From the NCBI GenBank assembly GCA_002452745.1, contig DKFC01000029.1, forward strand, positions 1 through 64,000: a stretch of DNA of 64,000 bases, read 5' to 3'. The position numbers and the translations under genes are program-made. This document shows positions 40,038 to 49,248 of the stretch, piece by piece (position 1 is the stretch's first letter; every line of letters starts with the position of its first letter). Under the pieces are notes generated by a model, which saw only the letters and a program-made list of their open reading frames with translations, did not search any database and was not told where the DNA came from. Origin of the DNA: Firmicutes bacterium UBA6806 (GTDB taxonomy: Bacteria; Bacillota; Clostridia; Peptostreptococcales; Acidaminobacteraceae).

Positions 40038-43000
40038 TTAAATTAGGTTTGCAATTTCAAGTAAGTGTTTTACGATAACAGCTATTTCAGCACGGGTAAT
40101 TTTATCCTGGGCTGCAACAGTGGTTGCGCTTTTACCCGATACAATACCTTTATCGACACAGGCCGCAACAGCAGTCCTAGCTTCTGTCGATATCTCAGCG
40201 GCATCTTTGAACTTACTCAGCACACCATTAACACGGGCAGTCGTATAAGTGTCTGCCAAGGAAGTGTGTTCCATTGCCTTTGCAGTCATTACCATAGCCT
40301 CTTCACGGGTGATGGTTTCCATTGGTTCAAATGTTTTGGAATCATTGCCCACTATAAATCCATAATCATATGCCACCGAAACATAATCATGATACCACGA
40401 ATCTTTCGAAACATCTGAGTATGGTGTTTCACCACTTTCCAGTTTGAGCCCCATTGCCTTCACCAGCATCGCTGTGAACTCAGCTCTTGTCACTTGTCTA
40501 TTTGGATCAAACAAGCCATCTCCAACACCTTCAATTATCATTCTTGAACCCATGTCATTGACATCGTCTTTAGCCCAATGTCCTTCCATGTCCTTAAATT
40601 CAATCGGATGCCATACAACAGAGTAAACACTGTTGGTCAAACTGTTAATTTTGGCATAGTAGCGACCACCTTCTTGTACCACGGTTGTCGGTACGTGTCT
40701 CACTGTACCATCTGCCTCCAAGACAACCCCAGTTGTAATTTTACTTGGGTCAATTCCATCTGGAAGAAGTACAGCTCTTTCTATAAAACTGTTAAATTTA
40801 GTGACTTCCACAACCTTGTCACCTGTTGAACATCTGACGACAAAGTCAATTGGTTTTATCACTACTTCAAAATTGCCTTTTGTTGCGGTGCTTTCTATCA
40901 ATTTAACGGTTTCATCAGGTGACTGAGAAATTTCTATTTCCACCTTGATATTACCCAAACTGACATCTGCACCAATTTGTTTTGAAATATTGTCTATATT
41001 AATTTGTTTAGCTGGCAGTGTGTACGACGCATTATTGGTTTCAATTTTAAGCGTTGCCGCACTATTTTCCATATTCTTAACCATTTCACCTGTGAGTAGA
41101 CCGATGGAAATAGTTGAATTTGTTTTAACCGGAATTGTCACGACTGCATTATTTCCCTCTGTTGCCAGTTTATTGTTGAGCTCTGCTGGGTCAACGGATA
41201 CAGTTGTCTTTGTTTGATTGTTTTCTGTACTGGTTTCAGCTGTTCCAATATATTCTGTCTTGCCATTGATGAGAACTTCCACACTTCCATCAGGTGTTCC
41301 ACTGGAAGGCGTCGAGCTGCCTCCACCAGAAGCACCACCTGATGAGCCGCCTGATGAACCACCACCAGAATTGTCTTTATTTTCTAAGGTTGTAAACGTA
41401 CCGCTCATCACGGCACTCTTATTGCCACTGCCATCCACTGCCACAAAATAATAATAGTATTTTGTGCTCGCTTGAAGTCCACTGATTGCAAATGCCTTTT
41501 CGGTTGCAGCCGTATTGGCATCATCACCGCTCTTAAGTGCCGCTGTACCAGTAGCACCTTGTCCTGCAACCACTTGTGCCGCAGTTGGCGCTGTGGAAGA
41601 GGTGGTGACAACATAATAAACTTTTCCAGTTTCATTTGAAATAATCTTAATCGTTGCGCCGTTACCTGTCACTGAGCCTGAACCCACTCCTGATAGCGTC
41701 GGTGCAGTGGTATCGCCTGTGGAAGTCGTTGTAAAAGTGCCGCCTGTTACAGCACTCTTATTGCCGCTGCCATCCACTGCCACAAAGTAGTAATAGTACT
41801 GTGTACCAGATTGAAGCCCTGTCACTGCAAATGCTTTTTCCGTTGCAGCCGTATTGGCATCATCACCGCTCTTAAGTGCCGCTGCACCAGTAGCGCCTTG
41901 TCCTGCAACCACTTGTGCCGCAGTTGGCGCTGTGGAAGATGTGGTGACAACATAATAAACTTTTCCTGTTTCATTTGAAGTAATCTTAATCGTTGCGCCG
42001 TTACCTGTCACTGAGCCTGAACCCACTCCAGATAGTGTCGGTGCAGTGATGTCATCTGACGCATTAATCGGTCCGCTTGCAGTACTGATTACAGTCTCTG
42101 CTGTTCCCCCCATGTCAGTATAAGACACCTTCATTCGCACATACTTACCAGTTTCATTTGAGGTCAACAGGTATTTATCCGATGTTGCGCCTGAAATATC
42201 CGTCCAATTAGCTGTGCCGTTGTCTGAGCGTTGCCACTGATAACTATAAACGCCAAGCCCATCTTTATCACTGATATTTGAAACACTTGAAGTCAGCTGT
42301 ACACCAACTTTAGGCGTCCCGCTGATGGTTGGAACACCAGATGGAGTATCGTTAACTGCCGTGATGGAAATACCAAACGTTTGATTTTCTAAATTTCCAC
42401 CATCTCTATCTGATACCTTAAATTTGAAACTATCTGCACCATTTGCATCTGCATTTGGCTTATAAGCAATATTGCCTGAATTTATTTCACTTTGAGTAAA
42501 TACCGTTATGGCCGCGCCACTTGTGTCAGATACTCTAATGAGTTTTCCCTTCGTTGGCGCTGTCGTCACTGTGAAAGTCAAGCTAGTTGCCGTTTGCTCT
42601 GCATCTTTCACCGTCAGCAATCCGCTACCTATCACGGCATAAGAGGCATCTTCCAATAGCGTAAGCCCCAGATTTGTCCCACCAGTAAACGTTGGCGGCG
42701 TATTTCCAACTACTGTCGCAAACGCCTTATAAGACACAACACTCTTATTGCCAGAGCCATCTTCTACGATGAAATAGCAGTAATAAGATGTACCAGCAGT
42801 GAGACCCGTTATGTCAATTACTTTGCCTGTGGTTGCCACCAGTGTATTGTTTCCAGATTTCAAAGCAGAAGTGCCCGCCTGATCTTGACCGGCTTTTACC
42901 TGAACAGCAGTCGGTGTTGTGGCACTTGCCGTCACGACGTAATAAACTGTTCCACTCTCATTTGAAGTCACTTCAAATTGTGCCGTTGTCGATCCTGCAC

Positions 43001-46000
43001 TGTTGAGAACCACACCACTTATAATTGGCGCTGTGGTATCTGGAAGGGCAGATACCTGTGCAGTGCTTGCACTGTATATCATTTCGTTTGTACTGCCTAA
43101 ATCTGTATAGCTGACCGCTACTCTCAGATAATAGCCTGAATCAGCTGTTGCCAACGTATAATTACTTGAAGTTGCCCCTGAAATATCACTCCATCCAGTT
43201 GTTCCGTTAGCCGATTTTTGCCACTTGTAACTGAATGCGCCAAGGCCGTCAACATCTGCGATTCCAGTGGTACTTGCCGAAAGCGTTTGACCTTCTGTTG
43301 GCGTTCCACTAACAGTTGGCACACCTGTTGGCGCATCATTGACTGCTGTTATGGTAATGGAAAATGATTGTCCAGTTATGCTTCCGCCTGCACCATCCAA
43401 CACACTAAAGGTAAAACTATCTGATCCATTTGCGTTTGCAATTGGCGTAAAAGTTATATATCCATTATTCACATCTTCTTGGGTAAATGTGCTTGAAGCA
43501 ATTATACTTGAACTTGTATTCGTATTTTTTAAAGTCCCCTTAGTTGGGGCAGTGCCCACTGTATAGATTAAATCTGATACTGCTTGCTCTGCATCCTTAA
43601 CCTCGAGTTTAGAAGTGCTGATAGTCGTTGCTGTTGAATCTTCCGAAACCGTCAAACCAGTATTCGCCCCTCCTGTAAAAGTCGGTGCTGTATTTGGTGC
43701 TGAGGTGGTGAAACTCGTACTGGCAACCACACTTGTATTGCCCACTGCATCTTTAGAAACCAAGTAGCAATAGTAAGCAGTTCCCCCAGTTAAACCCGAA
43801 AGGGTAAAGTTCTTCTGTGTAGCAGCTGTTACAGCACTACTACCAGAGGCAAGTGCTGCTGTACCCGATTCGTTTTGGCCTGCTGCCACTTGAACAGCCG
43901 TTGGCGCTGAACTACTGGTTGTCACAACGTAGTAAAGTGTTCCCGACTCATTTGAAGTTGCGCTTAGCGTTCCACCGGTCTCACTTACAGACGTAACTGA
44001 ACTTCCCGATAGAACTGGCGGTGTTGAATCTGACATATCAACTACAGTTTTAACAGATAATGACGATCCTAAAATCATCATCTGATTATTGGCATAGGAA
44101 ATGCCCATCGGATAATTACTGTCATAATTTTCACCAGCTGCACTCCAGCTCGCCCCATCATCAGTGGAATAGTAAATATCGTATGCATAGGTCCCCATAT
44201 CTGCCCCAATTACATAGAGATTTGTGCCATCTGAGTCAAATTGGTTTGCCCATGATCCGGTTATACTAACGTTGGTAATCCGATGTTTTCCGGACCACGA
44301 AGATAGATCACTACTGCTGATAACAAAGTACTCATACGTAGCGCCATCATACCCTAAGAGGTAGTATTTGCCGTTATGATAAGTGACACCTGCCAAAATA
44401 TCGCTGGTGGCAGTATAAGTTGAACTGATATCTGTCCAGTTTGTGCCGTCTGTTGATTTCCAAAGGAGATTGTTTCCCGCCATATCTCCGCCTATTGCGA
44501 AGAACTGATTGTTTATATATTTGATGAAATATAAATTTGTATATGATGTTGCGGGCAGTGTTGGCTGTGTCCACGTAACACCGTCGGTGGAGGTTAAAAG
44601 CCTGACACTGCCATTGGTTCCCACAGCGACAAATAGGCCATTGCCATAGGCAAGTGAGTATAAACTGGTCGCATCCGAAATGCTCGTGTTTTTACTCCAT
44701 GAAACGCCATCAGAAGAAGTCACAATAGACGCGACCCCGTTAAAGTTTTCACCTACAGCTACATATTTACCATTGCCATAGGCTATGGCGTTCAAATTTT
44801 TCGAGTACGCATCAAATACATGAGGCGTCCATGTTTGAAGATCGGGAGATGTCCATGCTGTACCATCATTACCATTGGCACCTACAGCCACGTACTGAGA
44901 ACCATCATAAACGGCACTCTGAAGTGTCCCGCCCCAAGGATGACTCCAATTGTCAGCATCTGACGAAACAAGCATCCCCTCATTTCCAACTCTAAAGTAC
45001 TTCCCGTTGGTATAGACAGAACCTTGACCCACAAAGGAATTTTTAAAAGGTTCTATAGCCCAGCTTGAACCATTTGTAGAGGTATAAATTGCCCCATACC
45101 CATATGGAGAAGACGAACCAAACATGTAGTACTTGCTTCCATCGTAAATCCCGTTGAACATCTGTATTCCTGTCATTGAAGTACTGTTCTTAAATGGACT
45201 TCCCATGATGCTAAAAGACGATAAATCCGTTGAAGTCCAAATCCATGCACTTGGAGAAGAAATATAAAATCGGTCGTTCATCCATGTCAACATATTGGTT
45301 CCAGTAGAAGTGGCTGTTCCACCTGATACAGCACTGCTTGGCTGTACACGGCTCCAAGAACTTCCATTTGTCGTCCTATAGATATACCCGGCTGAATCGC
45401 CCATTCCAAGCAAAGTACCGCTTCCATTCACAGCAATTCGATTGACATATCTATCAGAAGCAATTCCCGTTGGCGTATGAGTTGTCCAGCTAATCCCGTC
45501 TGCCGATTTAAGATACATGGCCTTGGAAGCTGCGTAGAAATCACTGCTGCCGTTAAAACTTATATACTTTATCTCGCCAATGCTTTCCGTTGTACCCGAA
45601 GTCCTCTGAGTCCACGTATCTCCATCTGGAGAGGTTAAAATAACACCATTTCCTCCCGTTGCGACGAAAACGCCATTTCCAAAGGCAACACTTCTAAATG
45701 AAAAACTATCTGGATTAGAAACACCTGTGTAACTACTGCTATCTGCTTTCGTCTTAACATTCGTCCAAGTCACTGAATCAGTGGATTTGACAATTGAACC
45801 ATAATAGCCCACTGCTATGTAGACCCCGTTACCATATGCCACCCCTGACATAGATGCCCCCGGAAGCGTCTCCATGGATTGAGTAATAATCTGAACTGGT
45901 GCAAGTGCGTAGCTCAGATTTTGGACGCTGCCGTATGAAAATAACAAGCTGAACACCAGTGGAAACAATAGGATTCGAGCTATGATTTTCATCGTACTTT

Positions 46001-46091
46001 GACTGCCAATTTGCCTCATAATATCGTGTTTATTTTTTACTGTTGCATGTTTTTTCTGCGTCTTTATATGGTTGAGATTGTTATCATGCAA
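40038..46091 (-). CDS. Giant SLH-anchored surface protein with propeller-like and Fn3/cadherin-like repeats
   Basis: This 2017-residue protein has a signal sequence near residues 34-66 (MKIIARILLFPLVFSLLFSY), so starts at Met25 or Met34 are possible. No clear ribosome site favours any of them. Residues about 70-680 hold many short repeats like GVFVATGGNGVILTSPDG and STDGVTWT, typical of a kelch/BNR-like propeller. Residues about 690-1570 alternate Fn3-like units with cadherin-like units (TFTGG...L.V.ED). A Ser/Gly linker follows (about 1578), then a beta domain, and three SLH motifs (about 1824-2017) that bind secondary wall polymer. Adhesion or matrix binding is the likely role. No enzyme motif is seen. 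Confidence 0.85.
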   Translation of the reverse strand: MHDNNLNHIKTQKKHATVKNKHDIMRQIGSQSTMKIIARILLFPLVFSLLFSYGSVQNLSYALAPVQIITQSMETLPGASMSGVAYGNGVYIAVGYYGSIVKSTDSVTWTNVKTKADSSSYTGVSNPDSFSFRSVAFGNGVFVATGGNGVILTSPDGDTWTQRTSGTTESIGEIKYISFNGSSDFYAASKAMYLKSADGISWTTHTPTGIASDRYVNRIAVNGSGTLLGMGDSAGYIYRTTNGSSWSRVQPSSAVSGGTATSTGTNMLTWMNDRFYISSPSAWIWTSTDLSSFSIMGSPFKNSTSMTGIQMFNGIYDGSKYYMFGSSSPYGYGAIYTSTNGSSWAIEPFKNSFVGQGSVYTNGKYFRVGNEGMLVSSDADNWSHPWGGTLQSAVYDGSQYVAVGANGNDGTAWTSPDLQTWTPHVFDAYSKNLNAIAYGNGKYVAVGENFNGVASIVTSSDGVSWSKNTSISDATSLYSLAYGNGLFVAVGTNGSVRLLTSTDGVTWTQPTLPATSYTNLYFIKYINNQFFAIGGDMAGNNLLWKSTDGTNWTDISSTYTATSDILAGVTYHNGKYYLLGYDGATYEYFVISSSDLSSWSGKHRITNVSITGSWANQFDSDGTNLYVIGADMGTYAYDIYYSTDDGASWSAAGENYDSNYPMGISYANNQMMILGSSLSVKTVVDMSDSTPPVLSGSSVTSVSETGGTLSATSNESGTLYYVVTTSSSAPTAVQVAAGQNESGTAALASGSSAVTAATQKNFTLSGLTGGTAYYCYLVSKDAVGNTSVVASTSFTTSAPNTAPTFTGGANTGLTVSEDSTATTISTSKLEVKDAEQAVSDLIYTVGTAPTKGTLKNTNTSSSIIASSTFTQEDVNNGYITFTPIANANGSDSFTFSVLDGAGGSITGQSFSITITAVNDAPTGVPTVSGTPTEGQTLSASTTGIADVDGLGAFSYKWQKSANGTTGWSDISGATSSNYTLATADSGYYLRVAVSYTDLGSTNEMIYSASTAQVSALPDTTAPIISGVVLNSAGSTTAQFEVTSNESGTVYYVVTASATTPTAVQVKAGQDQAGTSALKSGNNTLVATTGKVIDITGLTAGTSYYCYFIVEDGSGNKSVVSYKAFATVVGNTPPTFTGGTNLGLTLLEDASYAVIGSGLLTVKDAEQTATSLTFTVTTAPTKGKLIRVSDTSGAAITVFTQSEINSGNIAYKPNADANGADSFKFKVSDRDGGNLENQTFGISITAVNDTPSGVPTISGTPKVGVQLTSSVSNISDKDGLGVYSYQWQRSDNGTANWTDISGATSDKYLLTSNETGKYVRMKVSYTDMGGTAETVISTASGPINASDDITAPTLSGVGSGSVTGNGATIKITSNETGKVYYVVTTSSTAPTAAQVVAGQGATGAAALKSGDDANTAATEKAFAVTGLQSGTQYYYYFVAVDGSGNKSAVTGGTFTTTSTGDTTAPTLSGVGSGSVTGNGATIKIISNETGKVYYVVTTSSTAPTAAQVVAGQGATGTAALKSGDDANTAATEKAFAISGLQASTKYYYYFVAVDGSGNKSAVMSGTFTTLENKDNSGGGSSGGSSGGASGGGSSTPSSGTPDGSVEVLINGKTEYIGTAETSTENNQTKTTVSVDPAELNNKLATEGNNAVVTIPVKTNSTISIGLLTGEMVKNMENSAATLKIETNNASYTLPAKQINIDNISKQIGADVSLGNIKVEIEISQSPDETVKLIESTATKGNFEVVIKPIDFVVRCSTGDKVVEVTKFNSFIERAVLLPDGIDPSKITTGVVLEADGTVRHVPTTVVQEGGRYYAKINSLTNSVYSVVWHPIEFKDMEGHWAKDDVNDMGSRMIIEGVGDGLFDPNRQVTRAEFTAMLVKAMGLKLESGETPYSDVSKDSWYHDYVSVAYDYGFIVGNDSKTFEPMETITREEAMVMTAKAMEHTSLADTYTTARVNGVLSKFKDAAEISTEARTAVAACVDKGIVSGKSATTVAAQDKITRAEIAVIVKHLLEIANLI
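41388..42065 (-). repeat. Two near-identical 339-bp repeats inside the surface protein gene
   Basis: Units at about 41388-41726 and 41727-42065 encode consecutive 113-residue Fn3-like modules that differ at few positions (for example KITSNETG versus KIISNETG). The period is a whole number of codons. High DNA identity points to recent unequal crossing-over or gene conversion. Confidence 0.85.
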
Positions 46092-46202
46092 GCCAAACCC
46101 TGAACTTTGACTTAAAAAATATGCATCAAAGCTCTTTACTTTCTACCCATTTTACCATAAGCAGAAACGCTTTTCTCGCATAGATTAAAGGAAAATTTTT
46201 CA

Positions 46203-46239
46203 AAATAAAAAGCAGTGTAATCCCTTACACTACACTGCT
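46203..46239 (-). terminator. Terminator of the chemoreceptor gene
   Basis: AGCAGTGTA (46211-46219) pairs with TACACTGCT (46231-46239). On the minus strand the stem is followed by TTTTTATTTTG. Confidence 0.8.
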
Positions 46240-46304
46240 CTTATCTATGACTTCATTTCTCTTACTGGTATCTTACTGGATAACTTTAAACAACTTCAAC
46301 CGCC

Positions 46305-48347
46305 TTACAATTTGAACTTGGCAACAGATTCTCTGAGTTCCTCAGCAATTTTTGCAAGTTCATTGCTGGCATCTGATATTTCATCCATAGAAGCGGCCTG
46401 TTCTTCTATGGTTGCAGCGGCTTCTTCAGTTCCCGCAGCATTCTCCTGAGAAATAGCAGAGAGGCTCTCCATGATATCAATCATGTCTTCTTTTTTATCA
46501 CTCATAATCGCACGAGACTCATTGATTTCAGAAATTTGATCCATGATGTGATCCACTGCCGATGCAATGCCGTTGAACTTGTCATTTGTATTTGAAACGC
46601 TCTTTGATTGAGAAATGGTAATTTCCTGAGATTTTGTCATGGTATCCACTGCAAGCTGAGATTTCTTTATCAGTTCTTGGATTGTCATTTGAATCTCTTC
46701 TGTAAATTCCGTTGACTGTTCAGCCAGTTTTCTAATTTCTTCTGCTACAACTGAAAATCCCCTTCCAGCTTCTCCAGCTCTTGCAGCTTCTATAGCGGCA
46801 TTCAGTGCCAATAGATTTGTTTGATCCGCTATGCTCTTAATCATTTGACTAGCCGCTTCTATTTTTCCGGCACTGCCATTTGTCTCTTTGACAATTTCAG
46901 AGACAGAATTTGAGGCTTCGCCATTTCGCTTGGTCTCTTCCACAAGGGTTGTTATAATCGTCATACCTTCATCCTTAAGGGTATTAACTTTAGTTGCCGC
47001 ATCGGAGAGAGAATTTACTCTAGTAGCATCCGTTTCGAGTAAACGCCCTAACGTATTGACACTTTCAACACCCACAGAAGTATTCTTAGCCTGACTTGTA
47101 GCCCCTTCAGCTATTTCTTCAATCGTCTTGGCAATATCGCCGCTTGTTTGGGCACTAACCTGACTAGTGGCAGCTAGCTGCTGAGCAGAAGACGCAAGTT
47201 GGTCTGAAGATATTGCAATGTCCTTTAAAATATTTCTCAGATTGTCCCCCACTGTCTGTATGGCGTTTGCCAAATGTCCAAGTTCGTCCTTTCTCGTCAG
47301 AATTCTTTCATCTAAGCTGTTTGAAATGTCATATTTCGCCATGGCATCCATAACTGAAACGGTCTTCCTCATTGGTCTTACAATACTTGCTGTGATGAGA
47401 AGGGCAATCAGTATACTAAGAATAATGGCAATAAAGGTCATGGCTATGTTGAGGTTCGCTGTACTCGTCTCAAGATTTGACACATACCCCAAGACACCCA
47501 TTCTGATTTCATCTGCCGTCTCTGATATAGTCGTAGCTGTTGCTCTGACAGTTGCCGATTGCTCAAGTTGATTTGAAATTAAATCTGTATATTCTAAAAA
47601 TACTTCACTGTACTCATTTAAAGAGACTTTGGCGAGCCTGAGTTCCTCAAGGACGTCTTCCGCCTTGAGAATCCCCTCTGCATTTGATATATCGTCTCTA
47701 ACTTGATTTAAGCTGTCTGTAAAAATCTTTTCTGTATCCTCATCTGGCTTTAGTTGATAATCCCTCATGGAAGTATTCATCTTCATAAATGACATGTTAA
47801 TCTGTCTCAGCAGAACATACTTCTCAAAAGATGCTTTAACTTCCTCACCGTCAGTCAGCGTCAAGATGTATTCCTCTTCCAGTCGAAGGGTTTCATTTAA
47901 TTTTTCATAGGCTGTATCTGCCTCTGAGAGCATGACCTTTGCTTTTTCCACTTTGGCATGCTGCATATCCACATATGCAGAAAACTGACTTTTGTAGTTT
48001 TCGAGTTCGTCAAGTATCTTCTGGGAATTGTTTCGATTGGTCTCCGACTTCATCATATCTTTGGCGACTGTTATGGATTCTTCCGCCGATTTGATGCCAT
48101 CGTAGACCTTTTGAGCTGTATCGTCAAGTCCATCTCTTTGATACCTAACTTGTTCAATCCTAGCACTGAGAACGCTTTCCTCCATCTTTGAAACATCATC
48201 AAAGATCTTAACTTGTGCATTCATGGCCTTGGCACTGTTGATGCTGATAATAGACATGGCTACAATAAAGGCGATAACAATCCCATACCCTAAGTATAGC
48301 TTATTCCTGATTTTTAGATTTTCGATAAATAGACTTTTATTTTTCAT
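46305..48347 (-). CDS. Methyl-accepting chemotaxis protein
   Basis: This 680-residue chemoreceptor starts at the ATG at 48347, which has AAAGGAGTG upstream; a frame to 48389 lacks one. TM1 lies near residues 13-35 and TM2 near 300-325. The extracellular helical domain of about 265 residues resembles four-helix or helical-bimodular sensors. HAMP follows, then the signalling domain with the hairpin tip EAARAGEAGRGFSVVAEEIRKLAEQS (positions about 510-535). It senses an extracellular ligand and controls CheA. It is monocistronic and followed by a terminator. The ligand is unknown. Confidence 0.93.
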   Translation of the reverse strand: MKNKSLFIENLKIRNKLYLGYGIVIAFIVAMSIISINSAKAMNAQVKIFDDVSKMEESVLSARIEQVRYQRDGLDDTAQKVYDGIKSAEESITVAKDMMKSETNRNNSQKILDELENYKSQFSAYVDMQHAKVEKAKVMLSEADTAYEKLNETLRLEEEYILTLTDGEEVKASFEKYVLLRQINMSFMKMNTSMRDYQLKPDEDTEKIFTDSLNQVRDDISNAEGILKAEDVLEELRLAKVSLNEYSEVFLEYTDLISNQLEQSATVRATATTISETADEIRMGVLGYVSNLETSTANLNIAMTFIAIILSILIALLITASIVRPMRKTVSVMDAMAKYDISNSLDERILTRKDELGHLANAIQTVGDNLRNILKDIAISSDQLASSAQQLAATSQVSAQTSGDIAKTIEEIAEGATSQAKNTSVGVESVNTLGRLLETDATRVNSLSDAATKVNTLKDEGMTIITTLVEETKRNGEASNSVSEIVKETNGSAGKIEAASQMIKSIADQTNLLALNAAIEAARAGEAGRGFSVVAEEIRKLAEQSTEFTEEIQMTIQELIKKSQLAVDTMTKSQEITISQSKSVSNTNDKFNGIASAVDHIMDQISEINESRAIMSDKKEDMIDIMESLSAISQENAAGTEEAAATIEEQAASMDEISDASNELAKIAEELRESVAKFKL

Positions 48348-48492
48348 AGGCACTCCTTTTGACATGGTTTGACAAATCACCGAGCTCATCCACCGCCAAT
48401 TGCCAAAATCAATTAATTATAGTGTTATATTTTTACACCATTTTTAGAAATTGTAACATGTTTTTATTAGGAATACTTTAATTCTCTCCTTT

Positions 48493-49248
48493 TTATTCAA
48501 ATCCATTGGATGTCTCTAGCATAAAATTGAGAATCACCTCATCATTTAGACAATCTGAGTGAAACTTTGATATTTGAGTACTGACACCAATCTCCTCACA
48601 AATAATCCTGCATAGTTCAATTTCCCTCTCGACAAAGAACTGCGTCCTAAGATAATTAATCATACTGACATTCCTCTCGTTTCGCATTAGACCTTTTTCA
48701 AAGACAGTCATGGAGCCAAAAATAGAAATCACTATATTCCCATTTTCAACTTTAATTTTAACTTCATCAGGCCCTTTTCCCGTTTCTGACTTTATAAATT
48801 TAATGATGTCACGTTTCAAACTGTCCAGTTGTTCTCCTTTTGGAGAATTATTAAAAGTGGTCGTCCTTATCTCTAACGCAATTTGTTTCATGATGCTTTC
48901 CAGCTTAGCAAGATCAACGGGTTTTACAAGATAATTTGTTATATTTAAATCTACAGCACTTAAAATGATATCCTTGTCAGATAACGCAGATAACATCAAA
49001 ACAGGTATAGATGAATCTATTTTTCTGAGTTTAGCCAGCATGGTGATTCCGTCCATTTTGGGCATCCTGACATCACATAAAATGAGATTTGGATTACACA
49101 ACCGATATTTTTCAAGTCCCTCTTCCCCATTCGATGCAAAATATATTTTCCCAACCCGTCTTTTTAAATAATCCGCCAATTCATTCTGCTGAATTTCATC
49201 GTCCTCAATAAAAAGCACCTTTAAAATTTTCATCGTCTCGAGTTTCAT
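48493..49248 (-). CDS. Response regulator with C-terminal MpsC/DUF2294 domain
   Basis: This 251-residue protein has a REC domain (residues 8-122, phosphorylated aspartate about D59 in ILCDVRMPKMDG, conserved lysine in YLVKPVD). A C-terminal domain starts near residue 145 with SETGKGPDEVKIKVENGNIVIS and a SMTVFEKGL motif. That pattern matches the MpsC (DUF2294) family, which occurs in Na+/bicarbonate-related systems in staphylococci. No HTH is visible, so output would be through protein contact rather than DNA. The start overlaps the histidine kinase gene by 44 bases, and GGGGGCAGAGCA precedes its ATG, so the pair form one signalling unit. Confidence 0.8.
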   Translation of the reverse strand: MKLETMKILKVLFIEDDEIQQNELADYLKRRVGKIYFASNGEEGLEKYRLCNPNLILCDVRMPKMDGITMLAKLRKIDSSIPVLMLSALSDKDIILSAVDLNITNYLVKPVDLAKLESIMKQIALEIRTTTFNNSPKGEQLDSLKRDIIKFIKSETGKGPDEVKIKVENGNIVISIFGSMTVFEKGLMRNERNVSMINYLRTQFFVEREIELCRIICEEIGVSTQISKFHSDCLNDEVILNFMLETSNGFE

